Position numbers and translations under genes: made by a program. The notes beneath the pieces were generated by a model. That model worked only from the letters and a program-made list of their open reading frames with translations, searched no databases and had not been told where the DNA came from. Shown piece after piece: positions 34,841 to 43,166 of a stretch of 64,000 nt of DNA. The DNA is taken from NCBI RefSeq assembly GCF_001578775.1, contig NZ_KQ969062.1:585410-649409 (forward strand), in the 5' to 3' direction. This stretch comes from Streptococcus cristatus (lineage in GTDB: Bacteria > Bacillota > Bacilli > Lactobacillales > Streptococcaceae). Within the stretch, counting starts at the first letter, position 1. Every line of letters starts with the position of its first letter.

Positions 34841-34878
34841 ACCCCAAAAGTTAGATAGAAAGTCTAATTCTTTGGGGT
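34841..34878. repeat. Hairpin repeat (ACCCCAAAAGTTAGA family), copy 2
   Basis: ACCCCAAA ... TTTGGGGT with inner GTTAGA ... TCTAA. An almost identical copy is at 40165 and a variant at 44583. It is followed here by ATGAAAAGATATTTTG, as at 40211. It looks like the end or leader of a lost insertion sequence. Confidence 0.6.
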
Positions 34879-34914
34879 GTTTTGCTATGAAAAGATATTT
34901 TGCCTCTCACTGAA

Positions 34915-35219
34915 CTCCATCAGATGGACAAGCTGCCGCATCCAGTCGCTATCATCTCTATGGGGCAAGCAAGGCAAGCACAGACACAACAGGGAATCCC
35001 TTTGCCTATAATGGCGAAGCCCGCGACGATACTGGACTTGACTACTTACGAGCAAGGTATTATGATAGTCAGGGAGGTACTTTCTTAACCGAGGATAGCT
35101 ACCCAGGTGAGGCGACGGATCCTCTCAGTCAGAACCGCTACAGCTATGTGCAGAATAACCCTGTCAACTATACAGACCCAAGTGGGCATAGAATGATTGG
35201 GTCGGCGGTGCAGAGTTAG
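34915..35219 (+). pseudogene. RHS core fragment 1
   Basis: In frame this reads DGQAAASSRYHLYGASKAST, then GEARDDTGLDYLRARYYD, DSYPGEATDPLSQNRYSYV, and NPVNYTDPSGHRM: the highly conserved C-terminal RHS core ending in D-P-x-G, after which variable toxin tips begin. It lacks its N-terminal repeats and a start, and stops at TAG 35217 shortly after the core because the attached linker is in another frame. Confidence 0.85.
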
Positions 35220-35692
35220 CTTTTGATATTGCAAGTTATTTCTATCCTATAGCTAAGGCTGGCAAATTAAGGAAACTTGAAAAAGCACTCGATACAGTAG
35301 ACGCAGTCAATGATGCATCAAAAGTTGCGAAGGCAGCTGATAAAGCTAATGATGCTTCGAAAGCTGCAAGAGTGGTAGACAAGGCGTCCGATGCTGGTAA
35401 GCTTTTTAATCCTCCTAAATTAGATAAATTATCTCCAAAAGAGATAGTTGACCTAAATATACAGGAGCTAAAAGGAAGACTGCCAGAAGGCTGGACATTC
35501 CACGAAAATAATGGACGTGTTCATATTAAGGAGAATGGGAAAATGAGAGTCCGTATTGATCCACCTGATAATGTTGGTACAGATTATACTCATATGCACA
35601 TTTATGATAAAAATGGGAAACCGTTAGATATTCATGGGAATAATGTTGATGTAAAAAGCCCTGCGGGACATATTCCTTGGGATAAATGGTAA
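35192..35692 (+). pseudogene. Orphan toxin tip A behind a pre-toxin linker
   Basis: Open frame without a proper start (GTG at 35372 only). It opens with NDWVGGAELAFDIASYFYP, the second half of a PT-TG pre-toxin region, then FYPIAKAGKLRKLEKAL and a DAVNDASK/KAADKA linker, then a tip of about 100 residues: LSPKEIVDLNIQELKGRLPE, VHIKENGKMRVRIDPPD, HMHIYDKNGKPLD and AGHIPWDKW. The tip pairs with a homologous tip at 37992-38372. The histidines in H-M-H-I and A-G-H-I are kept in both. The RHS core upstream is fused out of frame. No catalytic class assigned. Confidence 0.7.
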
Positions 35693-35702
35693 GGAGAGAG
35701 TT

Positions 35703-36131
35703 ATGTTACTATTTAATTTAATAACTAAACAAAAAGAGATTGCAGCAATAGATTATTGGGAAATGGGAATACTAGATTTAAAGATATCCTATTTTGGAGA
35801 TGAGGTTTCTTTGTGCATAGAAGATTATCATAACAAAGAAAAATACTGGGAAATTAAGTTTTTAGTATGCGCAAAAGTAGAGTATAGCAATGATGCTTTA
35901 GACATTCAGTGGAGAAAAGATCAATCCGTTAAAAACATGACTAGAGGAGAATTACATCATCATGGTCAAGAAATTTCTTTACAAATTTATGAGGAGAATC
36001 CTGATTTTGTGAAGTGTATGGTTGATATTGGTTTGTTGCAAATGACAATTGTTTGTCGTGATATTCAGATAGAACATCTTGATTTAAAGAGTGCTCATTT
36101 CTTTTGGCAGGATAATGAAACTTTAGAGTGA
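35703..36131 (+). CDS. Orphan immunity protein A
   Basis: 142 residues, ATG behind GGAGAG, 10 bases after tip A. Homologous to the immunity protein at 38372-38794: both share a [ID]YW....LD..ISYFGDE.-type opening, a W-E-I-x-F strand and a final H/Q-FFW. Cytoplasmic, acidic. The gene is intact though its toxin has no start, so it may protect against the same toxin from other strains. No named family recognised. Confidence 0.7.
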   Translation: MLLFNLITKQKEIAAIDYWEMGILDLKISYFGDEVSLCIEDYHNKEKYWEIKFLVCAKVEYSNDALDIQWRKDQSVKNMTRGELHHHGQEISLQIYEENPDFVKCMVDIGLLQMTIVCRDIQIEHLDLKSAHFFWQDNETLE

Positions 36132-36207
36132 GTAAAGTGTTGAATTTAGATGATTGGAAAGTATAAATCACTTTCACAAATACAATTTGTGACTTAGTTC
36201 AATTTCT

Positions 36208-36238
36208 AACTAGGGGAAATTTTCCCCTAGTTTATTTT
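36208..36238 (+). terminator. Terminator closing cassette A
   Basis: AACTAGGGGAAA / TTTCCCCTAGTTT with a short loop and T-rich tail, before the RHS fragment. Confidence 0.75.
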
Positions 36239-36269
36239 ATACTAGCCTCACAGTAGACAAGCAGTATAA

Positions 36270-37547
36270 GCTCATATCGCCAAGGAAACCATCAAGCAGG
36301 ATGGCGAAACACTAGTCCATACCTATACCTACGATACTCTGGGTCAAGTGGAAAACATGACCGTATCGGATGGAGCTGGTAAGGAACTCTCTAAACTCTC
36401 CTACACCTATGACCTAGCGGGCAATAAACTGACTAGCACTGAGACGGTAGATGGCAAGGAGAGCCAGACACGCTTTACCTACGATGACCATAACCGCTTG
36501 ACCAAACTGGAAGGGCCAGATGGTACCATCACCTATACCTACGACAAGAATGGCAATCGCATCGCTTCTGAGAAGAATTCAGAAAAGCTAGACTACATCT
36601 ACGACACAGAGAACCGTCTGCTTGCGATCAAGGACAAGAAAGGCCTGCTCATGGCTGCGCTTTACGACGGGGATGATAACCGTGTCTTCACTGCCAGTCG
36701 TAAGGAAGGCAAGAACACCTACCAGCTCTTCCAACGTAAACCAAAGGATACCAAGTCAGGTCGCAAATCACCATACACAGCCCCAAGTGGGGAGCAACAC
36801 TCCCTCTTCTGGTATGGCTTTACTCAGAATGTCCTCCAAGCCCTGTCTACTTTACCACAGACAATAGGAAGCATCTGGCACAGCATCTTTGACGATGTAT
36901 CGACAGCCTACCACCAGAAGGTGGCTAAGGATCGAGCGACCAAGGAGGGGATCGTTGTCAACCCACCAGAACTTGGAAACTTACCGGGTCAGGGAGAAGT
37001 GACCTATGCCAGTCAGGTTCAGGATGTCCTCATCCCTTATACTACACGAGAGGACACCTACAACTACTACGAGGAACGCAACTATGTCAATGATGTCAAT
37101 CGTGAACATACAGAAGTCCTCGAAACCTATGACCATGATGGCAAGGCCCGTGAGACCTATAGCTACGGCAAGGGTCGAGCTAGCTACCTCAACAACCAAA
37201 CAGGCGACAGCTACAACTACTTGACCAATCAGTCAGCCTCTGTGACAGGCTTGACCAAGGATGGACAAGCCGTCGCCTCAACTAGCTATAACCTCTATGG
37301 GGCAAGAAAGACAAGCACAGACACAACAGGGAATCCCTTTGCCTATAACGGCGAAGCTCGTGACGATACTGGACTTGACTACTTACGCGCAAGGTATTAT
37401 GATAGTCAGGGAGGTACTTTCTTAAGCGAGGATAGCTACCCAGGAGAGGACACAGACCCTCTTAGCCAGAACCGCTACAGTTATGTGCAGAACAATCCTG
37501 TTAACTATACAGACCCAAGTGGACATAATATGGTTTGGTTATGTTGA
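36270..37547 (+). pseudogene. RHS-repeat protein, C-terminal 425 codons without 5' end
   Basis: Open from just after TAA 36267 to TGA 37547, with no start codon and no promoter; the 5' part is missing. YD/RHS repeats are clear (YTYDTLGQVENMT, LSYTYDLAGNKLTST, FTYDDHNRLTKLEGPDG, YTYDKNGNRIAS). A non-repeat insert of about 100 residues (KPKDTKSGRKSPYTAPS, then a hydrophobic LFWYGFTQNVLQALSTLPQ) precedes the RHS core GLDYLRARYYDSQGG and DPSGHN. The insert resembles segments in streptococcal RHS toxins. Codon use is noticeably richer in G+C than the surrounding tips. Source of the two short RHS pieces at 34915 and 40238, or their sibling. Confidence 0.85.
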
Positions 37548-37635
37548 TGCTACGGATGAAATTCATAGTGTTCCATATTTAAAAGCAACAGTAGGTGAGG
37601 GTACAGTTAGAATTCCATTGACTGGAGGTAGGTAA
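37534..37635 (+). pseudogene. Last codons of toxin tip B
   Basis: In the frame shifted from the RHS core: FGYVDATDEIHSVPYLKATV then GEGTVRIPLTGGR and stop at 37635. The stop is one base before the ATG of the following immunity gene, the usual tip/immunity spacing. Only about 33 residues of the tip remain. Confidence 0.55.
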
Positions 37636-37636
37636 A

Positions 37637-37954
37637 ATGACTTTTGAGGATTTAAGAGAACTACTACTATCAATAGCGGAAGAAGATGCTATCATTTCGA
37701 CTTTATTTTCATTTTTTATTAAAAATAAAGGATATTCAACTCAGATATTAGAAGATATTATTTTTTATGGAGTGAAAATAGGGTGGTTTGAAATTGTTAA
37801 TGTAGAAAATGATAATATTCCTTATACGGATATTGAGTGGAGAATTGATAATGACTTTCAAGAAGTTGTTTTTTGCGATAATGATTTTGCTGTAAAGACT
37901 TTATTTACACAAGAAGGTGGAATTCCAGAATTATTCAGGAAATTTATCTTATGA
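37637..37954 (+). CDS. Orphan immunity protein B
   Basis: 105 residues, acidic, with MTFEDLRELLLSIAEEDAII at the start and DIEWRIDNDFQEVVF in the middle. Follows the tail of tip B by one base. Position is the evidence; no family recognised. Its cognate toxin survives only as a stub, so the gene is either decaying or kept for orphan immunity. Confidence 0.6.
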   Translation: MTFEDLRELLLSIAEEDAIISTLFSFFIKNKGYSTQILEDIIFYGVKIGWFEIVNVENDNIPYTDIEWRIDNDFQEVVFCDNDFAVKTLFTQEGGIPELFRKFIL

Positions 37955-37991
37955 CCCGATTAAGGTTTATTGGTTAAAGATAGTGTTTTAA

Positions 37992-38372
37992 TGGCATAAT
38001 ATCACTAAAATAGCAAATACCTCCTCGGATACTGCTCGTGTGGTTGATAAAGTAGATGATGTTAAAGATGCTAATAAAGTAGTGAAGAGTATTGATGAAC
38101 TTTCTCCGAAGGAACTGCAAAATATGACTCTCGATGAAATCAAAAGTACTATACCTGATAATAGCGGATGGGCTTTTTATGAGCATAATGGTTTTGTACA
38201 TATTAAGAAAAATGGTGTAGACAAGATAAAATTGGATCCTCCAGATAAGGTTACAACCTATCCCCATAGGCATATATATGATGAGAATAGAAATTTATTA
38301 AACATTGATGGAGAAATTGTTGGTAGAAAAGATCCAGCTGGTCATATACCGTGGAACAATGGAGGTAGTTAA
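37992..38372 (+). pseudogene. Orphan toxin tip C (paralogue of tip A)
   Basis: Begins inside the common linker (VVDKVDDVKDANKVV) without start codon. Tip: SIDELSPKELQNMTLDEIKS, FYEHNGFVHIKKNG, LDPPDKVTTYPHRHIYDE, DPAGHIPWNNG. Clearly homologous to tip A, including H-x-H-I-Y-D and P-A-G-H-I-P-W, but diverged. Its stop overlaps the immunity start (TAATG). Confidence 0.7.
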
Positions 38373-38794
38373 TGAATATTTTAAAAACTCAAGAACAGAT
38401 TGACAGTACGAATTACTGGGATGCATATGCATTAGACTTTAGAGCTTCATTTTTTGGAGATGAATGTAGACTCTATATTGAAGTTGAAAATGGCAAATCG
38501 GATCAGTATTGCTGGGAGATAGTTTTCTACCGTTGTTTTAAGGTTGACTATGAGACGGATGCTGGTTGGACATGTTGGGAAAGTGAGGCTGGCACAAGAA
38601 ATTTCAATATGAAAGATATTCCTTTTGAAAATCTCATGTCTCACACTGTACATGACATTAGACTTATTGAAGAGAAAAATAATATGATACGAGCTACAAT
38701 TACTTTATCAAGTATGTTAATTGACATTGTATGCCAAGATATTCAAGTCTCTAAGGTTTTAGTGAGTGACCAGAACTTTTTTTGGAATTGTTAG
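38372..38794 (+). CDS. Orphan immunity protein C (paralogue of A)
   Basis: 140 residues. Homologous to the protein at 35703: TNYWDAYALDFRASFFGDE near the start, CWEIVFYRCFKVDYET in the middle, IVCQDIQVSKV and FFW at the end. Translationally coupled to tip C by TAATG. That tip and immunity protein diverged together supports a cognate pair. Confidence 0.7.
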   Translation: MNILKTQEQIDSTNYWDAYALDFRASFFGDECRLYIEVENGKSDQYCWEIVFYRCFKVDYETDAGWTCWESEAGTRNFNMKDIPFENLMSHTVHDIRLIEEKNNMIRATITLSSMLIDIVCQDIQVSKVLVSDQNFFWNC

Positions 38795-38814
38795 ACGAGA
38801 TAGTGCATTATTAA

Positions 38815-39271
38815 GAGACAGGTGCAGAGTTAGCTGTTGATATTGCAAATAATTTCTATCCTATAGCTAAGGCTGGCAAATTAAGGAAACTTGAAAAAGC
38901 ACTCGATGCAGTAGATGCAGTCAATGATGCTTCAAAAGCCACGAAGGCAGCTGATAAAGCATCAGATGTTGCTCGTGTGGCAGATAAAGTGGATGATGTC
39001 AAAGATGGGATAAAGATAAATCCTTTAGAAGATATCATATTTACAGATAAGGTAAAAAAACAAATGAAACAAGGAGATCTACACTCATTTCCAGAAGTGG
39101 TAGAACCATTTGGATCAGAAGGGAAATTATCAACAATAACAGGTGGAGACGGTATTGTCCGGAAAAAAACTTGAAATTCCGGGATCCTATAAAGGTAAGG
39201 ATGGAGTATTCGAATATATAATTGAACCTGATAATACTGTAAATCATAGGTTCTTTAGACCTAAAAAGTAG
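38815..39271 (+). pseudogene. Orphan toxin tip D, frameshifted
   Basis: Open frame from the linker TGAELAVDIANNFYPIAKAG through ASKATKAADKASDVARVADK to a tip: FTDKVKKQMKQGDLHSFPEV, STITGGDGIVRKK. At a seven-A run (39163-39169) the frame is lost and ends at 39174; with six A it would continue KLEIPGSYKGKDGVFEYIIE, then NTVNHRFFRPKK to 39271. The F-E-Y-I-I...N-H-R-F-F pattern occurs in secreted toxin tips of other systems, but I cannot name the activity. The poly-A tract could also be a phase-variable site. Confidence 0.7.
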
Positions 39272-39283
39272 GAGCTAAACAAT

Positions 39284-39601
39284 ATGGAATTAAGTAAATA
39301 TAATTTTGAAAATAGAGGTAGTTCGTTAGAAGAGTTTGGTGTTACAAATTATGCATATAAATTTAAAGATATTTTGGCATATATAGACTGGATAGAATCA
39401 AAAAAGTTTATTATTCTTGGTGGAGATGTGTATTCAAGACAAGGTGATATATTTGATTTAACTTATGATAGCTGGTATTATTCTCCTAAAAATAAAGATA
39501 ATGATTCACTAAAGTCGATTTCTGTGGCCAAAAATTATATTAAACAGTATACAAATAGTAATGGAGAAAATTTTTATTTTGCAATAGTCGTTTCAGAATA
39601 A
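39284..39601 (+). CDS. Imm40-family immunity protein
   Basis: 105 residues 12 bases after tip D, with AGGAGC upstream. Segments VTNYAYKFKDILAYIDWIES and FIILGGDVYSRQG fit the Imm40 pattern (n-x-A-L/Y...dal.ai.........IlGGDVy). Cytoplasmic antidote; cognate to tip D by position. Confidence 0.72.
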   Translation: MELSKYNFENRGSSLEEFGVTNYAYKFKDILAYIDWIESKKFIILGGDVYSRQGDIFDLTYDSWYYSPKNKDNDSLKSISVAKNYIKQYTNSNGENFYFAIVVSE

Positions 39602-39677
39602 TAAGGAAGTTATAAAAGTGTTTGCTACACAGATGACCATTATAAACGTTTAAAAAAATTAAGTAGATTAGAAAAAA

Positions 39678-40067
39678 ATGATAAAAAATAAAATTCACTA
39701 TATACTAAAACAAAAGATTGACGAAATACTATCTTCTGAAGATTTTGTAATTCTATTCGACGGGAAGAAAATTCGCAATAAGAATGAATTATTTCGTTTT
39801 CTTAAGGACACTATAGATCTTCCTGATTCGGATAATTGGAGCTCAATTATAGATTGGTTAACTGATCTATCTTGGTTGAAAGCAGATAAATATGCTTTTG
39901 TATTTGACAATTATAATTCTTTCTTAGCGGATGATCTTGTTTCGAAGGAGCTATTTTTAGAAATTCTGAAAGAAGACGTGTTGCCGTGGTGGGAAAATGA
40001 TGCTAAAAAATATGTAGTAGGAGGAGTTGCAAAGAGTTTTCAAGTCTATATAATAAAAAATGATTAG
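39678..40067 (+). CDS. Barstar-family immunity protein (orphan)
   Basis: 129 residues. Barstar pattern: FVILFDGKKIRNKNELFRFL (helix 1 region after the first strand), LPDSDNWSSIIDWLTDLSWL (the D-N-W...L.D.L..L core), and a C-terminal helix with ILKEDVLPWW. Barstars bind and block barnase-type RNases. No barnase tip precedes it; the nearest barnase-like tip is a broken one at 42096 that is followed by a different immunity gene. Two decayed copies of this gene lie at 34520 and 45721. The start ATG at 39678 has only a weak site. Confidence 0.82.
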   Translation: MIKNKIHYILKQKIDEILSSEDFVILFDGKKIRNKNELFRFLKDTIDLPDSDNWSSIIDWLTDLSWLKADKYAFVFDNYNSFLADDLVSKELFLEILKEDVLPWWENDAKKYVVGGVAKSFQVYIIKND

Positions 40068-40164
40068 GAGTAGAGTCGAAACTAATTATATAGAGGTTAT
40101 CAAAGATATATCAAACTTCATTTGGTCATATTTTTTGAAGGAATATTGATAGAAACTGAACTGC

Positions 40165-40202
40165 ACCCCAAAAGTTAGATAGAAAGTCTAATTCTTTGGG
40201 GT
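40165..40202. repeat. Hairpin repeat (ACCCCAAAAGTTAGA family), copy 3
   Basis: Same sequence as 34841-34878, within a larger duplicated block that runs from the 3' half of barstar into the RHS fragment. Confidence 0.6.
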
Positions 40203-40237
40203 GTTTTGCTATGAAAAGATATTTTGTCTCTCACCGA

Positions 40238-40543
40238 ACTCTGTCAGATGGACAAGCCGTCGCTTCAACTAGCTATCATCTCTATGGGGCAAGAAAGGCA
40301 AGCACAGACACAACAGGGAATCCATTTGCCTATAATGGCGAAGCCCGCGACGATACTGGACTTGACTACTTACGAGCAAGGTATTATGATAGTCAGGGAG
40401 GCACTGTCTTAACCGAGGATAGCTACCCAGGTGAAGCGATGGCCCCTCTCAGCCAGAACCGCTACAGCTATGCGCAGAACAATCCCGTCAACTATACAGA
40501 CCCAAGTGGGCATAGAATGATTTGGGCGGCGGTGCAGAGTTAG
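40238..40543 (+). pseudogene. RHS core fragment 2
   Basis: DGQAVASTSYHLYGARKAST, GLDYLRARYYDSQGGTVLTE, NPVNYTDPSGHRM, then WAAVQS and stop. Very close to fragments at 34915 and 37240-37530. An in-frame ATG at 40211 directly after the hairpin could allow translation of a short RHS stub. Confidence 0.85.
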
Positions 40544-41012
40544 CTGTTTACATTGCAAGTAATTTCTATCCTATAGCTAAGGCTGGCAAATTAAGGAAAC
40601 TTGAAAAAGCACTCGATGCAGTAGACGCAGTTAATGATGCTTCAAAAGCTACAAAGACAGCTGATAAAGCATCAGATGTTGCTCGTGTGGCGGAAAAGTG
40701 GATGATGTTAAAGACGAGACAAAGGCTTTAACTAGTCAAGAAATTGTACCTGATTTTGTTAAAGATTTAGATGATATAACAAAATCAGGTAGTATTGCTA
40801 AAAACTATCAATCTTCTGGGGGATATGCTAAAGCGCTTGAAGATTTCAATTCATTAAATTTAGAAAATGTGAAAAATATATCAAGAGTGGCTGGTCCCGG
40901 AAAAGTAGGGAATTTATCTGACGGTACCAAGGTTGTAGTAAGACCAACTAGTAAAGATGGAATTCCAACATTAGAATTTCAGTTTAAAGCTCCTTATAAA
41001 ATTAGATACTAA
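40522..41012 (+). pseudogene. Orphan toxin tip E, frameshifted in the linker
   Basis: Linker frame from TTG 40522: GGGAELAVYIASNFYPIAKA to ASDVARVAEK. Other copies read GCAGATAAAGTGGAT here, this one GCGGAAAAGTGGAT, a one-base deletion near 40695. Beyond it the tip continues in another frame: LTSQEIVPDFVKDLDDITKS, YAKALEDFNSLNLENVKNIS, GPGKVGNLSDGTKVVVRPTS, and ends FKAPYKIRY. The G-K-V-G-x-L-x-D-G...V-V-R-P-x-S-x-D-G motif recurs in nuclease-type tips of contact toxins as I remember them; class not assigned. Confidence 0.72.
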
Positions 41013-41050
41013 TAATATTAGATACTAATAATATTAGTAAGAGGTATAAC

Positions 41051-41545
41051 ATGTCTAATATATTAAAACGAATAGGCTCGGCTGCCCACTCTTGTATTTC
41101 TGATAAATCAAGAAGTGAAAAGTATGTAAAAAATGAGAAATATATAAAGTGGGGAAATTTTTTTGAGGATAGATATGAGTCCGAAGCAGAATTCAGTGAA
41201 AATACCGATTATGAACTAGCTACTGTTTTTCTAAAAGGGAGTCAGCATTCGTTAAATTTAAAATTTCCTTTTAGCCATTGTTATCAAATAATGGACAGAA
41301 GAATCTTCTCAAAATTTTGCCAAACTATTCATTTAAATAAATTAGATAAAGACTATCCTGTTTATCGAATAGAAAATAGTTCTTTAATTGAACATATTAT
41401 TCATAGTTCAGGAGGATTATTAGAAAAAAATGAATTGGAACATTACCGAGTTGTTTCTAGTAATTTGATTTTTGACATAATTTTGTGTCAAGGGGAAGAG
41501 ATTCAAGTTAATATAGATGAGGTAGAAGATAGTGAATTGGGTTAA
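41051..41545 (+). CDS. Orphan immunity protein E1
   Basis: 164 residues, 38 bases after tip E, AAGAGG upstream of the ATG. Mixed alpha/beta composition, no signal peptide, cysteines at several positions. Not recognised as a named Imm family. A second probable immunity gene overlaps its end by 14 bases, so one of the two should be the partner of tip E and the other a stacked orphan. Confidence 0.55.
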   Translation: MSNILKRIGSAAHSCISDKSRSEKYVKNEKYIKWGNFFEDRYESEAEFSENTDYELATVFLKGSQHSLNLKFPFSHCYQIMDRRIFSKFCQTIHLNKLDKDYPVYRIENSSLIEHIIHSSGGLLEKNELEHYRVVSSNLIFDIILCQGEEIQVNIDEVEDSELG

Positions 41546-41912
41546 CGTCGGAAATAAGATTGAAAGCGATTGGTATGAATTACGTTGTAAATTAGACAAA
41601 GGAACTCACCTAAAAATTTATCTAGATGGATTAAAGAATCAGGATAATCATTTTTATATTGATTTTGGGAATATACTCTTTTGTAAAGCTATTGATGAAA
41701 GTTGGGATTTAAATCCTAGTGAGATTTTAGATAATAACAATATGGAATCTATTGCTAAAGGAATTCTTGTTGAACTTACTCATAGTCAGTTAAGGGATAA
41801 ATTACAACAAGTGTATTTCAAAACTTTTCATCATTATCAAGTAAATGGTATTAATTTTGGGATAGATGTAATTTCTGAGAAATCTCCTCTTATTTTCAAG
41901 TTGGAAGATTGA
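41532..41912 (+). CDS. Orphan immunity-like protein E2
   Basis: 126 residues from a GTG that overlaps the upstream gene. Contains SDWYELRCKLDKGTHLKIYL and a C-terminal YFKTFHHYQVNGINFGIDVI. The 3' end of this gene plus its downstream sequence is present again in decayed form at 42975-43165. Function inferred only from its place in the array. Confidence 0.5.
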   Translation: MNWVNVGNKIESDWYELRCKLDKGTHLKIYLDGLKNQDNHFYIDFGNILFCKAIDESWDLNPSEILDNNNMESIAKGILVELTHSQLRDKLQQVYFKTFHHYQVNGINFGIDVISEKSPLIFKLED

Positions 41913-42095
41913 TTGTTATTTAGTATCTGAGACTATAGGAATTTAATTAAGTTAATAAATCGAAAAGTTCTAAGTATTTCAGAAATAATTTACTTAGAAT
42001 GTTTTTGAAAAAACTTAAAAGAGAGAAATTAAATTACATGATGGAGTTGTTGATTTTTTGAAGTCATTCTAGTATAGCTACCAACAAGTAGTATC

Positions 42096-42457
42096 GTTGT
42101 CAATGATGCTTTGAAAGCTACAAAGACGGTGGACAAGGAGTCAGATGTTACTTGTGTGGCGGATAAAGTGGATGATGTCAAAGATGCTAATAAAATTCCT
42201 CAATATGTTGAAGATACTATTTCACAGATTAAAAGCAATAAGGGTAATCTACCAGATGGATTTAAAGGAGGAAAACTTTATAAAAATAAGCCTTTAAATG
42301 GTGAAGAACTCCTTCCTAATGGAATTACTTATAAAGAGTACGATGTTCATCCATATCAAAAAGGGTACCAAGAGGAACGGAAAGAATTGTTATAGGTAAT
42401 GATGGTTCCATTTGGTATACTCGAGATCACTATCAAACTTTTATAAAAATAAAATAA
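42096..42457 (+). pseudogene. Barnase-like RNase tip F, frameshifted
   Basis: Linker NDALKATKTVDKESD...ADKVDDVKDANK, then LPDGFKGGKLYKNKPLNGEE and GITYKEYDVHPYQKG. One base is missing in the G-run near 42363; the remaining domain reads PRGTERIVIGNDGSIWYTRD then HYQTFIKIK in the next frame. E in K-E-Y-D-V, R in R-G-T-E-R and H in D-H-Y-Q-T-F match the Glu, Arg and His catalytic set of barnase-type RNases, and the last 12 residues are almost those of barnase. No start codon in context. Confidence 0.82.
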
Positions 42458-42466
42458 GGGGAAACA

Positions 42467-42961
42467 ATGTCAAAAAAATTTAATGACAGAACGTTTAGAA
42501 AGATAGAAGAAATTTATAGCGTTTATTTGCCTGACGAATTTAAAAAAGTCTATGGAAATATAGAGGAACTGCCTGAAAACTGGTATGATTGGAGTGATTT
42601 TTCACCTCAGAATGTTAAGATGTTGAGTAATTATATACAAGTAATAAAAGAAAATATAGCAGAAGAAATAGAATATGTTGATTGGAGCGATAATTGGGGA
42701 GAAGTTCCAAACAATTTAGAACTTGCAAAAGGAGAAATACTAAGTCGTTTAATGAATTCCCCAACATTATTGCCCATTTTTGGTCATAGGTATATTGCAT
42801 CATGTAATACTCCAATTTCGCCTGTATTTTCAATTGTTGGTTCAGATATCATTTATTATTCAAAAAGCCTAACTGATTATTTTCATGGAATCACAGTAAG
42901 CAGAGAGACAAATCTATCTAATTTACCCCAAATTCCTTTTTGGTCCGATATTGCACAGTGA
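42467..42961 (+). CDS. SMI1/KNR4-like immunity protein F
   Basis: 164 residues behind AGGGGAAAC, 9 bases after tip F. YSVYLPDEFKKVYGNIEELP near the start and LLPIFGHRYIAS ... VFSIVGSDIIYYSKSLTDY further on follow the SMI1/KNR4 (SUKH) pattern of bacterial immunity proteins. So the barnase-like tip is paired here with a SUKH-type antidote rather than a barstar. Confidence 0.75.
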   Translation: MSKKFNDRTFRKIEEIYSVYLPDEFKKVYGNIEELPENWYDWSDFSPQNVKMLSNYIQVIKENIAEEIEYVDWSDNWGEVPNNLELAKGEILSRLMNSPTLLPIFGHRYIASCNTPISPVFSIVGSDIIYYSKSLTDYFHGITVSRETNLSNLPQIPFWSDIAQ

Positions 42962-42974
42962 TAAAGGTTAGATA

Positions 42975-43165
42975 AGAATACTAGGTTAAGAGAAAAATTA
43001 CAACAAACCTATTTTAATTTTTTTCATCGTTATCAAGTAATTGGTATTAATTTTTGGATAGATGTAATTTCTGAGAAATTTCCTCCTATTTTCAAGTTGG
43101 AAAAGTGATTGTTATTTAGTGTCTGAGACTATAGGAATTTAATTATTTATTTAAGTTAATAATAG
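42975..43165 (+). pseudogene. Decayed duplicate of the 3' end of immunity gene E2
   Basis: From the GTTAAGAGAAAAATTACAAC region through TGATTGTTATTTAGTGTCTG the sequence matches 41794-41965 with scattered substitutions and small indels. No start; it marks a former recombination junction just before the next cassette. Confidence 0.7.
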
Positions 43166-43166
43166 G

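Noticed and set aside
34900-35088. 62-codon frame over the first RHS fragment (and its twin at 40224)
   Set aside because: Wrong frame; the RHS core reads through in another frame of the same strand.
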